Shown piece after piece: positions 17,346 through 26,365 of a stretch of DNA of 64,000 nucleotides; position 1 is the stretch's first letter; each line of letters starts with the position of its first letter. The translations under genes and the position numbers were made by a program. Source of the stretch: Shewanella hanedai (GTDB taxonomy: Bacteria; Pseudomonadota; Gammaproteobacteria; Enterobacterales; Shewanellaceae); the NCBI RefSeq assembly GCF_007197645.1, contig NZ_VKGK01000020.1, positions 49,854-113,853 of the forward strand, in the 5' to 3' direction. The notes beneath the pieces are model-generated. The model did not search any database. It was not told the DNA's origin and saw only the letters and a list, made by a program, of their open reading frames with translations.

Positions 17346-18065
17346 ATGCGCCTCGATAAATTTATATGTAAAAGCACAGAGCTAAGCCGTAGCGAGGCTA
17401 CGGGATTGATTCTGGCCGGAAGCGTACTGGTCAATGGTGAAAGTGTGAATATTGCTTCGGCTCAGGTTCATGAAAATAACCATATCACCTTAGATGGACA
17501 GCAACTTACTGCACGGCCTTCTCGCTATATCATGTTGCATAAACCTGCCGATACATTGAGCTCTAATGTCGATGGTGATCACCCAAGTGTGTTTAATTAC
17601 ATTCAACTGGATAAAACCAGTGAACTGCACATTGCAGGGCGTTTAGATGCCGACACCACAGGTTTGCTCTTGATAACAGATGATGGCCGCTGGTCATTTA
17701 ATGTGTTTAATCCTAAATATCGCTGCGAAAAGGTCTACCGAGTTTACTTACGTGACTCCATTGAAGGCGACATTGTTGGAAAGGTTGCAGCGGACATTCG
17801 TCGTCGATTTGAGCAAGGCTTACAACTACAAGGTGAGGAAGCACTCACACTTCCGGCAAAGCTTGACTTTGTTTCTGCAAAGGAGGTGCTGTTAACGATA
17901 ACGGAGGGGCGATATCATCAGGTGAAGCGGATGTTTGCTTGCATTGGTAATCGAGTGAATGGTCTGCATCGTGAAAGCGTGGGTGAGATAAATCTTGATA
18001 TCCCCCTTGGGCAGTGGCGTTTCCTCACTGCAGATGAAATAAGTTCAATTCCGCAATATAGCTAG
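17346..18065 (+). CDS. rsuA: 16S rRNA pseudouridine-516 synthase
   Basis: 239 residues, matching E. coli RsuA in length and order. It begins with an S4-like RNA-binding domain (MRLDKFICKSTELSRSEA). The catalytic domain follows, with GRLDADTTG carrying the nucleophilic Asp101, then CEKVYRVYL and EGRYHQVKRMFACIGN. The enzyme isomerises one uridine in 16S rRNA during 30S assembly. It could be another RsuA/RluB-family member, but the MRLDKFI start and length favour RsuA. No operon partner. Confidence 0.88.
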   Translation: MRLDKFICKSTELSRSEATGLILAGSVLVNGESVNIASAQVHENNHITLDGQQLTARPSRYIMLHKPADTLSSNVDGDHPSVFNYIQLDKTSELHIAGRLDADTTGLLLITDDGRWSFNVFNPKYRCEKVYRVYLRDSIEGDIVGKVAADIRRRFEQGLQLQGEEALTLPAKLDFVSAKEVLLTITEGRYHQVKRMFACIGNRVNGLHRESVGEINLDIPLGQWRFLTADEISSIPQYS

Positions 18066-18083
18066 CTTTTATTATTAGTAGAG

Positions 18084-18124
18084 AGCGAAAGAGGCCTCAC
18101 TACAGCCTCTCATGCTTGTTCGCT
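18084..18124 (+). terminator. Stem-loop between convergent genes
   Basis: AGCGAA/TTCGCT outside and AGAGGC/GCCTCT inside form a composite stem just after rsuA. No T run follows, so it may only partly terminate. Confidence 0.4.
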
Positions 18125-18151
18125 AAACCAGTTCTACTCGCCACATCAGGT

Positions 18152-18985
18152 TTATTCGCTTACTTCCACATCGTCATCCACTTCATAGTCATCAAGTTTG
18201 GGATTTTTTGTGATATCCAATTCGGCCAGCGGGTTTCCTGTTGCCCACAGATCCCTAAGTTTTGGGTTTTGACTGACATCAATATGGGTGAGTTTGTTAT
18301 CGGTTAAATAGAGCTTGGTCAATTTGTGATTATGACTGATATCCAGTTCGGTTAACTGGTTATACATTAAACCTAAGCTGTTTAATTTAGTGTTTCTACT
18401 GACATTGATGTTAGCAACTTTATTGCTAGTTAAGCCTACTTGTACCAGTTCTGGATTGTGACTGAAGTCCAGAGAGGTAAGCCGATTCTCTTTCGCCCAA
18501 AAGTATTTGAGTTTTGGGTTATGGCTCAAATCTAACGTCTTGAGTTTATTGCCTACCACACCAATATCGGTCAACTTGGGATTATGACTTGAGTCTAATG
18601 AGGTCAATTGGTTGAAGCTGATATCGAGCTCTTTCAATTCGCTGTTGTTACTCAGATCGAGCTGAGTAATCTTAGTCTTAGTGATTGAAACTTCAGTAAG
18701 ATTAGGATTATGACTTAAGTTTACGCTAGCCAGTTGAGGACCTGATAACCAAAGTTTCTGCAGTGCAGGAAAGTGACTGAGCTCGTCGACTTTATTTATC
18801 GACATCCGGCGACAGATGAGTTTCTTGATCGCCGCAGGATCGGTAATGTTTTGAGCTAATACACAGGTTTTAAAGTTACTGTCCTGAAACGGGATGTCGT
18901 TAACATTTTGATAATCGGCTGCGATGCAACTGCTACTAACAGCCAGAGCGATAAAGGTCATGGCTAGCGGTTGTTTATGGTCCAT
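18152..18985 (-). CDS. Secreted leucine-rich repeat protein
   Basis: 277 residues from ATG 18985, with a signal peptide (PLAMTFIALAVSSSCIAA). About nine repeats of 21 residues follow the pattern L-x-x-L-D-(I/L/V)-S-H-N-P-K-L-x-x-(L/V), as in internalin-type or bacterial short LRRs, building a curved solenoid for protein binding. The tail is acidic (DDYEVDDDVEVSE). The frame runs on to a TTG at 19027, but that start gives an unlikely N-terminus ahead of the signal. The ligand is unknown; such exported LRR proteins often bind surface proteins. Confidence 0.8.
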   Translation of the reverse strand: MDHKQPLAMTFIALAVSSSCIAADYQNVNDIPFQDSNFKTCVLAQNITDPAAIKKLICRRMSINKVDELSHFPALQKLWLSGPQLASVNLSHNPNLTEVSITKTKITQLDLSNNSELKELDISFNQLTSLDSSHNPKLTDIGVVGNKLKTLDLSHNPKLKYFWAKENRLTSLDFSHNPELVQVGLTSNKVANINVSRNTKLNSLGLMYNQLTELDISHNHKLTKLYLTDNKLTHIDVSQNPKLRDLWATGNPLAELDITKNPKLDDYEVDDDVEVSE

Positions 18986-19326
18986 ATTGTGGTTTAATCC
19001 TTTATGAAACAACGGAAGTATGAGCAAAAAACAGGATGTAGCTGTTGTTTAGAATATTACCTTTTATGTGCTGTAGGATAAAGAACTATTCCTTAATAGG
19101 TAGTTGAAAATTTATTGTATTTTGATAGGCAGCAACCTTCTCGCTAGCGCTAAGAATAACTTGCACTAAGGAGATAAGATGCACTGAGAGGTAATCAGTT
19201 TGAGTAAACGACTTAAAGGTGTTCATGAAGCTGAATTTACCCCATCGACTTGTCTAATTTATTCCTATTCCCCACCGTACATGCTCACTTAACCCATGGT
19301 CATTACAGTAGATCAACTTGATGATA
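18986..19326. other. Intergenic region, nothing identified
   Basis: About 340 bases between the LRR gene and the downstream end of the Nramp gene, both on the minus strand. I found neither a reading frame nor a repeat. Confidence 0.5.
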
Positions 19327-20520
19327 TTAAATAATCGTGTAGAGGGTTTTTACACTTAAAATCAAAGTGATAATAATGACGATAGCCCCGAATAGATTTT
19401 GTATCGGCGTGTTTTTGTATTGCCCCAGCACTTGAGTCTTGTTGACAATCCAAAGCAGTAGGCATGCAAGTAGCGGGAGTAATAAGCCATTGGTGATCTG
19501 AGCAAACTTAATTATTTCAATGGGTCTGAGTTGCAAAGAGGAGCAAATAACGCCAACAATGATCACCGTTAGCCAGATTAATCTAAATCTGAAGTCTTTT
19601 AAGTTCGCTTTCCAACCAAAACAGTGTTGACCCACAAATGCGGCAGCCAATGGCGCTGTGATGGCTGAGGTTATACCTGCTGCGAACATACCAATGCCCA
19701 GAAACAGCGTCGAGAAAGTGCCAAATAGGGGATTAAGTCCTTTGGCTAGATCCAGCAAATTCTCCACATTGCCACCCTGTATTGAAGCGGCGCAGATGAT
19801 GATGGCTATCGAGATCACACCGCCAAATCCGACAGAGATAAAAGTGTCTTGTTTGACGGCCTTAAGTTCATTCGGGTGATGCCAGACCTCTTTGACCAGT
19901 GAGGCGTGCAGGAAGAGGTTATAGGGCACCACTGTTGTGCCAATCAGTCCTATGACCATTAACAAGTTTTGAGAGGAAACTTGCGGGGTGAATAAGCCGC
20001 TGAGTACCTCGCCCATATTGGGTTGAGTGAGTAGAGCGGTGATGAAGAATGAGAGGCTCATCGCCAGTACGAGCCCTATCAACACTTTTTCGAGCAGTTT
20101 GTAACTACCGATATACAGAAGTATGGCTGATATAGTGCCAATAAGCATAGGTAAGAAAGGTAAGCTGCCTTCACCTAATAGGGCGGACAAGCCCAGAGAA
20201 GCCCCGGATATGTTACCCGCTTCATAAGCGATATTACCGATAACGATGGCAGAGAAGATAAGCAAAACGATGACATTGCGTAGCCAACCTGAGGGGATCT
20301 GCTCCTTGATCACAGCCGCTAACCCTTTTTGGGTGATAAGGCCTAATCTGGCAGACATCTCTTGCAATGTATAAGTCGCTACAATCGACAGCAGTATAAC
20401 CCACAGTAATCCATAGCCAAATTTTACTCCAGCTAAGGTACAAAGGGTCACAGTCCCTGGACCAATAAATGCGGCGGCAATAAAAGCGCCTGGACCTATC
20501 TTGAACGTTTGTTTCTGCAT
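19327..20520 (-). CDS. Nramp-family transporter with altered metal-site motifs
   Basis: 397 residues, about 11 membrane helices, LeuT-like fold. Canonical Nramp Mn2+/Fe2+ transporters have DPGN in helix 1 and MPHN in helix 6. Here helix 1 has GPGT (residues 20-23) and helix 6 has VPYN (198-201), so the Asp, Asn and Met metal ligands are gone. The rest of the helix-6 environment (NLFLHASLVK) is Nramp-like. It therefore belongs to a divergent branch with a different cargo or mechanism, not to MntH. ApbE lies 85 bases upstream on the same strand, so the two may be cotranscribed. Confidence 0.8.
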   Translation of the reverse strand: MQKQTFKIGPGAFIAAAFIGPGTVTLCTLAGVKFGYGLLWVILLSIVATYTLQEMSARLGLITQKGLAAVIKEQIPSGWLRNVIVLLIFSAIVIGNIAYEAGNISGASLGLSALLGEGSLPFLPMLIGTISAILLYIGSYKLLEKVLIGLVLAMSLSFFITALLTQPNMGEVLSGLFTPQVSSQNLLMVIGLIGTTVVPYNLFLHASLVKEVWHHPNELKAVKQDTFISVGFGGVISIAIIICAASIQGGNVENLLDLAKGLNPLFGTFSTLFLGIGMFAAGITSAITAPLAAAFVGQHCFGWKANLKDFRFRLIWLTVIIVGVICSSLQLRPIEIIKFAQITNGLLLPLLACLLLWIVNKTQVLGQYKNTPIQNLFGAIVIIITLILSVKTLYTII

Positions 20521-20604
20521 GGTTGCTTTATTGTTATCGTTGTTAACAAGCGTAATATTGCATAGACAGATCTGAATTGAAAGCTGTGGCTCAGTGGTTA
20601 TCGG

Positions 20605-21498
20605 TTATCTGAAAACCTTAAATTCCACTTGTTGTTGATTTAAAAAGTGTTCTGCATCAACTCCCTCTAGCATCGCCATGGTGGCTAACATGCCTGCGGT
20701 GGTGCAGTTGTTAGCCAAAACGGTGACAGAACGTGGTGCTCCTTCGACAGGGTAGCCATCTTTAGGGTTGATGATGTGGCCAAATCGTCTGCCTCGATGT
20801 TCTATAAAACGTCGTGTATCGCCACTGGTCGCTAACCCACCTTGGCGGATTGATATCATGGCAGCAGCGTGATTGAGTGCTTGAGGGTTTTCAATACCCA
20901 CTTGCCACGGGGAGTTATCATCGGCTTTTGCTATTGGGCAAGCAATATCGCCACCGAAATTGACCAATACTGCTATCTCTTGCCATATTGAGGCAAGTTG
21001 TTGGGCGACACGGTCAGCGGCATACTCTTTGCCTATGCCGCCAAAATCAAGGGTCATTCCTTTTGGAATGGTGAGTTGAGTTTGGTTGAGCTCGACACGG
21101 GAGAAACCGACAAACTGGCGGGCTTGCTCAAGCGCTGTTTCTGTTGGCGGTTGGCTTTTATCATCGAATCGCCATTGTGATATTAGGGGGCCTGCGGTGA
21201 TATCAAATCTGCCCTCACTCATTTGATAGCAATGCTGTGCAAACTGGAGCAAGTTGGCTGTTTCAATATCAATATCGATGGCTTTTCCTTGTGAGTGGTT
21301 AATCTGCCAGAGCAAGTTGCCCTTGATAAATCGGCTATATTTTTGTTCAATGCGGGCAGCTTCTTTGCAGGCGAGGTGCATCATGGCATTCGCCACCGCT
21401 TCATCACGACTTTCAATCAATAGCTCACAGGGACTGGCCATAGCACTAAATTTGCCCATGTAACCCCAAGGCTTAGGCGTTAAATTGTACTGGAGCAT
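20605..21498 (-). CDS. apbE: FAD:protein FMN transferase
   Basis: 297 residues. ApbE hallmarks are present: GRFDITAGPL, DFGGIGKEYAADR for the FAD and Mg site, VNFGGDIAC, and SGDTRRFIEHRG with HIINPKDG near the end. The enzyme moves FMN from FAD onto a Thr of Ser/Thr-Gly-Ala-Thr motifs, above all in NqrB, NqrC, RnfD and RnfG. The nqr operon starts 2 kb to the right and shows both target motifs, so this is probably its maturation factor. No signal peptide or lipobox is visible at the N-terminus, unlike most exported ApbE. An upstream signal might be missed, or flavin transfer may be cytosolic. Confidence 0.9.
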   Translation of the reverse strand: MLQYNLTPKPWGYMGKFSAMASPCELLIESRDEAVANAMMHLACKEAARIEQKYSRFIKGNLLWQINHSQGKAIDIDIETANLLQFAQHCYQMSEGRFDITAGPLISQWRFDDKSQPPTETALEQARQFVGFSRVELNQTQLTIPKGMTLDFGGIGKEYAADRVAQQLASIWQEIAVLVNFGGDIACPIAKADDNSPWQVGIENPQALNHAAAMISIRQGGLATSGDTRRFIEHRGRRFGHIINPKDGYPVEGAPRSVTVLANNCTTAGMLATMAMLEGVDAEHFLNQQQVEFKVFR

Positions 21499-21634
21499 CG
21501 TCTTTCCCTTTTCATTAATTGGTATAACCTTCCTTTATTTTATGACTCATGACTGTTCATTTACTTGTTTTCTTACACTCAGTTGCACAAAATTTAGCCC
21601 GTGTTAAAATCAAAAATAACGAAAGGAAATCGTT

Positions 21635-23299
21635 TTGAATGGATACATTATCATGATTGTATTTGCTAGGCCGCTAATAGCTTTTAGTCTCTTGTTCAGC
21701 TTCACTTCTCTTGCTCAGACTCATCTTATTACTGATATCTCTGGATATAGTATCAATGATGGTCAGCTTGTCGAATTCAGTGCTATGACATTTGATGACG
21801 ACGGGGTGACACAACTCTATCGTCACGATGATCCCTTACCTAACGATGAAACCATGATACGTATTGATGGCAAGGGACAAACCCTGCTACCGGGGCTTAT
21901 TGATGCCCATGGTCATGTTCTGGGGTATGGGTTGAGCTTAATGAGAGCACAATTGAGAGAGGCTCAGTCTGAATTAGAAGCGGTAGAGTGGGTCAAGCAG
22001 TTTCGTGACAAACAACCTGAGCTAAATTGGATCCAAGGGCGGGGTTGGAATCAAGTGTTGTGGGCCGATAAATCATTTCCTACGGCAGCATCGTTAGATC
22101 GATTATTCCCCGACTCTCCAGTATGGCTTAAGCGTATTGATGGCCATGCCGGTTGGGCTAATACGGCGGCGATGATCCTTTCCGGTGTGAATGTGCAGAC
22201 TCAAGCGCCTGAAGGAGGGGAGATCCTGCGTGACGAAACAGGCAAACCAACGGGAGTCTTTATCGATAATGCCATGTCGCTTATCACTAAAAACATCCCA
22301 CAGTTGACAGAAACAGAGCAAAAAGCAGTGTTGCTGACATCCATGCAAGCACTGGCCAAGCTGGGACTAACTGGCGTGCATGATGCTGGCGTGGGAGCTG
22401 AGACGTTAAAGGTGTATAAAGAGTTGGCCAAATCCGATGATATCCCCATTCGTATCTATGCCATGGTAGATGCCTTTGATGATCAATTTAACGACTTAAT
22501 GAAGTTGGGGCCAATTAAAGATCCCGGTCAAAAGCTGGATATCATCAGCGTGAAAATCTCTGCAGACGGTGCTTTAGGCAGTCGCGGCGCTGCTCTGATT
22601 GACGATTATAGCGATCTTCATGGGCACAAGGGGTTACTGCTTCACTCTGAAGATGAGTTGAATAAACTGATGGAACTCGCCATGGAGTCAGGTTTCCAGG
22701 TCAATACCCATGCCATAGGCGACAATGCCAATAAACTGGTGTTGGATAACTATGAAAACTTAATTAAGCAAACTAGCACGGGGAGGTTAAGACACCGAGT
22801 TGAACATGCTCAGGTGCTAAGGCTGAAAGATATTCCCCGTTTTTCTAAGCTCAACGTGATTGCTTCTATGCAGGCGATCCATGCAACGAGTGATAAGAAT
22901 ATGGCATTGGATCGACTCGGTGAACAACGGATTAAAGGTGCCTATGCGTGGCGAAAATTGCTTGATAGTGGAGCTGTGATTGCCGCAGGTTCTGATTTCC
23001 CCATTGAATCCGCCAATCCATTCTTTGGTCTGCATGCTTCAGTTACTCGCCAAGATCAGCTAAATCAGCCTAAACGAGGCTGGTACGGTGATGAGATCAT
23101 GACCTTGGTTGAAGCCCTTAATACCTTCACAAATGCTGCGGCCTATGCAGCCCATCAAGAGTCATTAGTCGGTCAACTCAAACCTGGGTTGAAGGCTGAT
23201 TTTATCTTGGTCGATAAGAATATCTTCAAGGTTTCTCCTTCAATACTTTGGCAAACACAGGTGAATCAAACGTGGGTCGATGGCAAACGTATTTTTTAA
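21635..23299 (+). CDS. Exported metal-dependent amidohydrolase (YtcJ-like)
   Basis: About 554 residues with an N-terminal signal (ARPLIAFSLLFSFTSLAQ). The catalytic frame follows: GLIDAHGHVLG (metal-binding HxH), EHAQVL, NTHAIGD and AAGSDFPIE (Asp), the amidohydrolase_3/YtcJ pattern. The enzyme should hydrolyse C-N bonds of an unknown exported substrate. The start is TTG 21635, with AAAGGAAA about 8 bases upstream. The next ATG (21653) would also leave a signal peptide. Divergent from apbE. Confidence 0.85.
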   Translation: MNGYIIMIVFARPLIAFSLLFSFTSLAQTHLITDISGYSINDGQLVEFSAMTFDDDGVTQLYRHDDPLPNDETMIRIDGKGQTLLPGLIDAHGHVLGYGLSLMRAQLREAQSELEAVEWVKQFRDKQPELNWIQGRGWNQVLWADKSFPTAASLDRLFPDSPVWLKRIDGHAGWANTAAMILSGVNVQTQAPEGGEILRDETGKPTGVFIDNAMSLITKNIPQLTETEQKAVLLTSMQALAKLGLTGVHDAGVGAETLKVYKELAKSDDIPIRIYAMVDAFDDQFNDLMKLGPIKDPGQKLDIISVKISADGALGSRGAALIDDYSDLHGHKGLLLHSEDELNKLMELAMESGFQVNTHAIGDNANKLVLDNYENLIKQTSTGRLRHRVEHAQVLRLKDIPRFSKLNVIASMQAIHATSDKNMALDRLGEQRIKGAYAWRKLLDSGAVIAAGSDFPIESANPFFGLHASVTRQDQLNQPKRGWYGDEIMTLVEALNTFTNAAAYAAHQESLVGQLKPGLKADFILVDKNIFKVSPSILWQTQVNQTWVDGKRIF

Positions 23300-23577
23300 A
23301 TGGTGAATGCATTCATAAATTGTTTAAAAAATGATTATTTCAGGTGATTTTTAAGCCTAGGTTAAGACTAATTTAGTATGTGCTACAGCACGTTTATTTT
23401 GTCATAAAACAACATACCCATTGTAATGCTCTGATATTGATAGATCTTGGTCACATAAATGACTGAAATTCTGTTTGTTACTTACGGCTAGAGGGTGGAA
23501 TGTGACCTCTTTATCGGAATTTAGATTAACAAACATTTAGAGTTAATCATCCAATTTTTTAACGGTTGATGTTTGTG

Positions 23578-24939
23578 ATGGCTGAGTTCAAAGACCAGAT
23601 AAAAACAGTAACAAAAGGGCTTAATGTGCCCATAGCCGGTGAACCTAAGCAAGTGATTGAAGAGTTGTTTAACGCCTCTCATGTCGCGCTTCTCGGTGAA
23701 GAATATGTCGGTTTAAAACCTACCATGATGGTTGAGATAGGTGATCTGGTTAAAAAAGGCCAACCACTTTTCGAAGATAAGAAGACACCAGGTGTCTTAT
23801 TTACTGCACCGGCAAGTGGCGAAGTTATCGCGATTAACCGTGGTGAACGTCGCGTACTCCAATCGGTAGTTATCAAGTGTCACGGTGATGATGCTCTGGT
23901 ATTTGAAGCCCATAAAGATGTGTCTCGTTTAAGTCGCGAACTTGTGCAGGCTAACTTAGTGAACAGTGGTTTGTGGACTGCACTTCGTACGCGTCCTTTT
24001 TCACGTTTAGCTCAGCTAGACACGCTACCTGCCGCTATCTTTGTGACCGCGATGGACACCAACCCTCTAGCAGCAGAGCCTCGCATCATTATTGCAGAGC
24101 ATACCGATGCCTTTGCTATTGGTATGGCAGCGTTAACACGTTTGACTGAAGGCAAAGTGTACCTGTGTCAAGACAGTGGTGATGCGTTACCGGGTAATGA
24201 ACTGTCTCAAGTTGAAATCAAACGCTTTGCAGGTGTTCACCCTGCGGGTCTTGTCGGTACGCATATACATTTCACACTGCCAGTGAGTCTGGAACGTCAG
24301 GTTTGGCATATTGGTTATCAAGATGTCATTGCCTTCGGTAAGTTGTTCCAGACCGGTGAACTCTTCACTGATCGCGTGGTGTCTATAGCGGGTCCTAATG
24401 TGATTAGCCCCCGTTTAATTCGTACCCAATTGGGCGCCGAGTTAACTGAGATTGTGAATGACCAACTTAAGCCTGGATTCTCTCGCGTGGTATCAGGTTC
24501 TGTATTGTCCGGACACACAGCAACGGGAGTGCACGATTACCTAGGTCGTTTCCACAATCAGATCTCTGCACTGACTGAAGATGCTCAACATGAGCTTCTT
24601 TCTTGGGTTCGCGGCGGCTCTGAAAAATTCTCTATCACTCGCGCAGTGACTTCACGCTTTAAAGGTGCAAAGAAACTGTTTGATATGACAACTCACACCG
24701 GTGGTTCTGCTCGCGCCATGATGGCTTTTGGCCAGCTGGACCGAGTGATGCCGCTTGATATTCTGCCAACCTTGTTAGTGCGCGATCTTGTGGTTCGTGA
24801 CACCGATGAAGCACAACAGTTAGGCGCTTTAGAGTTGGATGAAGAAGATTTAGCACTTTGTACCTTCGTCTGCCCAGGCAAATACGATTTTGGTAAAGAG
24901 CTGCGTGCTTGCCTAGATATTATTGAGAGGGAAGGGTAA
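23578..24939 (+). CDS. nqrA: Na+-translocating NADH:quinone reductase subunit A
   Basis: 453 residues from ATG 23578 (the frame extends to a TTG at 23566). NqrA is the cytoplasmic quinone-binding subunit of the Na+-pumping NADH dehydrogenase. Family strings include KGLNVPIAGEPKQ near the start, VKKGQPLFEDKK, FTAPASGEV (a biotinyl-like fold) and the Cys-containing CTFVCPGKYDFG near the end. It opens an operon with nqrBCDEF in family order. Unlike most NqrA, the N-terminus carries about 10 extra residues (MAEFKDQIKT), as expected of the second, divergent Nqr type. Its stop overlaps a mini-ORF (TAATG). Confidence 0.93.
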   Translation: MAEFKDQIKTVTKGLNVPIAGEPKQVIEELFNASHVALLGEEYVGLKPTMMVEIGDLVKKGQPLFEDKKTPGVLFTAPASGEVIAINRGERRVLQSVVIKCHGDDALVFEAHKDVSRLSRELVQANLVNSGLWTALRTRPFSRLAQLDTLPAAIFVTAMDTNPLAAEPRIIIAEHTDAFAIGMAALTRLTEGKVYLCQDSGDALPGNELSQVEIKRFAGVHPAGLVGTHIHFTLPVSLERQVWHIGYQDVIAFGKLFQTGELFTDRVVSIAGPNVISPRLIRTQLGAELTEIVNDQLKPGFSRVVSGSVLSGHTATGVHDYLGRFHNQISALTEDAQHELLSWVRGGSEKFSITRAVTSRFKGAKKLFDMTTHTGGSARAMMAFGQLDRVMPLDILPTLLVRDLVVRDTDEAQQLGALELDEEDLALCTFVCPGKYDFGKELRACLDIIEREG

Positions 24940-25025
24940 TGAGTTCAAACAAAAAGCCTGATCTACAGGAAGTGTTAATGCATGCTCCTGGTTTTTTCGA
25001 GTTAGTGGCTGAGAGGGAAGGGTAA
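24939..25025 (+). CDS. Mini-ORF between nqrA and nqrB: nqrB head joined to nqrA tail (28 aa)
   Basis: ATG 24939 to TAA 25023-25025. It starts MSSNKKPDLQE, identical to NqrB except one residue, keeps APG, and ends VAEREG, like the IEREG end of NqrA. A 48-base segment (24925-24972) is repeated at 25011-25058 with one mismatch, so the ribosome binding site and TAATG coupling of the nqrA/nqrB junction are duplicated. This looks like a tandem duplication that collapsed internally in frame. The peptide itself may have no function, but it keeps coupled translation from nqrA to nqrB. Confidence 0.7.
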   Translation: MSSNKKPDLQEVLMHAPGFFELVAEREG

Positions 25026-26236
25026 TGAGTTCAAACAAAAAGCCTGATATACAGGAAGACTATTACGCTCCTGGTCAGGCGATGAAGGGCTATCTTAGAT
25101 CCCTTGTGATAGCTAATGGTCGTAGCACCAAAGGAAAAGTACACGTTCGTGATGCCATTGACGTGAAACGTACCATGACCATGGTGGGTTTGTGTTTACT
25201 GCCTGCAATTCTATTTGGTTTATATAACTTGGGATTACAGGCGCAAATTGCCGTGGTATCTGGTTTATCAACGCCGAATGTGTGGCAGCTAGGTTTATTC
25301 AACCTGATTTCTGGTGGCTTAACTGAGCAAACCGGATTAATTGGCCTGTTCCTCTATGGCTTGAGTTTCTATTTCCCTATCTATCTTACTGCGCTGTTGG
25401 TGAGTCTATTTTGGGAGATGGTATTTGCTAAGGTACGTGGTCAAGAGCTGCACGAAGGCTTCTTTGTTACCGCACTGCTATTTACCCTAATTTTGCCAGT
25501 ATCGACTCCGCTTTGGATTGTTGCCATGGGCATCACCTTTGGTGTTGTGATAGCAAAAGAGCTATTTGGCGGCATGGGATATAACTTCCTTAACCCAGCA
25601 TTGGCGGGTTTATCGTTCATCTTCTTTGCTTACCCAACAGAAGTTGCCCACGTAAGCCAGCTTGTTGCTGTCGATGGTTTCTCTGGCGCGACAGCATTAG
25701 CGCAAACCGCGGCAGGCAAGCTTAGCTTTGTTGATTACACGTGGTTTGATGCGTTTCGCGATCCTAACTGGTGGAACTCTTTCCTAGGCTTTACACCGGG
25801 TGCCATTGGTGAAACCAGCACATTAGCTTTATTGATTGGTGGTGGATTATTACTGTTAAGCCGCTTAGCAGACTGGCGCATTGTTGCTGGTGTGATGCTA
25901 GGTATGGTGTTGACGGCCATCATGTTCAACCTGATTGGTTCAACTAAGAATGACCTGTTTGCAATGCCGTGGACTTGGCATCTTGTTACTGGTGGTTTTG
26001 CACTGGGTATGATGTTTATGGCCACCGATCCTGTGACCACCTCATACACCCGTAAAGGCAAAGTAGCGTATGGCTTGTTGATCGGCTTTATGACGGTACT
26101 TATCCGCGTGATAAACCCCAAAATGCCAGAAAGCATGATGTTAGCCATTTTATTCGCTAACTTGTGGGCGCCTATTTTTGATTACCTTGTCGCGCAAGCG
26201 AACATCAAGCGGAGACTGAAACGCCATGCTCTCTAA
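25025..26236 (+). CDS. nqrB: Na+-translocating NADH:quinone reductase subunit B
   Basis: 403 residues, about ten membrane helices. The subunit carries covalent FMN; the attachment motif is FSGATAL with Thr223, and riboflavin and quinone sites lie in the helical core. Family strings GQELHEGFFVTALLFTLILP and FLNPALAGL are present. ATG 25025 overlaps the mini-ORF stop (TAATG) and has GAGAGGGAAGGG as binding site. NqrB is a main part of the Na+ path through the complex. Length normal. Translationally coupled within the operon. Confidence 0.95.
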   Translation: MSSNKKPDIQEDYYAPGQAMKGYLRSLVIANGRSTKGKVHVRDAIDVKRTMTMVGLCLLPAILFGLYNLGLQAQIAVVSGLSTPNVWQLGLFNLISGGLTEQTGLIGLFLYGLSFYFPIYLTALLVSLFWEMVFAKVRGQELHEGFFVTALLFTLILPVSTPLWIVAMGITFGVVIAKELFGGMGYNFLNPALAGLSFIFFAYPTEVAHVSQLVAVDGFSGATALAQTAAGKLSFVDYTWFDAFRDPNWWNSFLGFTPGAIGETSTLALLIGGGLLLLSRLADWRIVAGVMLGMVLTAIMFNLIGSTKNDLFAMPWTWHLVTGGFALGMMFMATDPVTTSYTRKGKVAYGLLIGFMTVLIRVINPKMPESMMLAILFANLWAPIFDYLVAQANIKRRLKRHAL

Positions 26237-26363
26237 CAACAAGGTTGGACCCGCAACAGGCATGTTGGCGATTCAGATTGCCAACATCTGGACATCAATA
26301 TTTGAATACCTTTTGTTTGGTCGTTCAAATACATCGGATCAAGATAAAGCAGGGGTTAAGTAA
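26226..26363 (+). CDS. Mini-ORF between nqrB and nqrC with nqrB-like tail (45 aa)
   Basis: ATG 26226 lies inside the end of nqrB and the TAA (26361-26363) is 2 bases before nqrC. Residues 13-31 (MLAIQIANIWTSIFEYLL) align with the NqrB C-terminus (MLAILFANLWAPIFDYLV) at most positions, with Glu for Asp and other mild changes. The start MLSNNK resembles NqrC N-termini of other bacteria (MASNN). It is thus again head of the downstream gene plus tail of the upstream one, more diverged than the nqrA/nqrB case. The frame has stayed open. It predicts one membrane helix. Confidence 0.6.
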   Translation: MLSNNKVGPATGMLAIQIANIWTSIFEYLLFGRSNTSDQDKAGVK

Positions 26364-26365
26364 GT

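Noticed and set aside
22103..22449. Overlapping antisense frames in the amidohydrolase gene
   Set aside because: Sense frame has clear motifs; these are shadows.
25735..26148. 137-codon antisense frame opposite nqrB
   Set aside because: It mirrors the codon bias of the real membrane-protein gene; no start signal or family.
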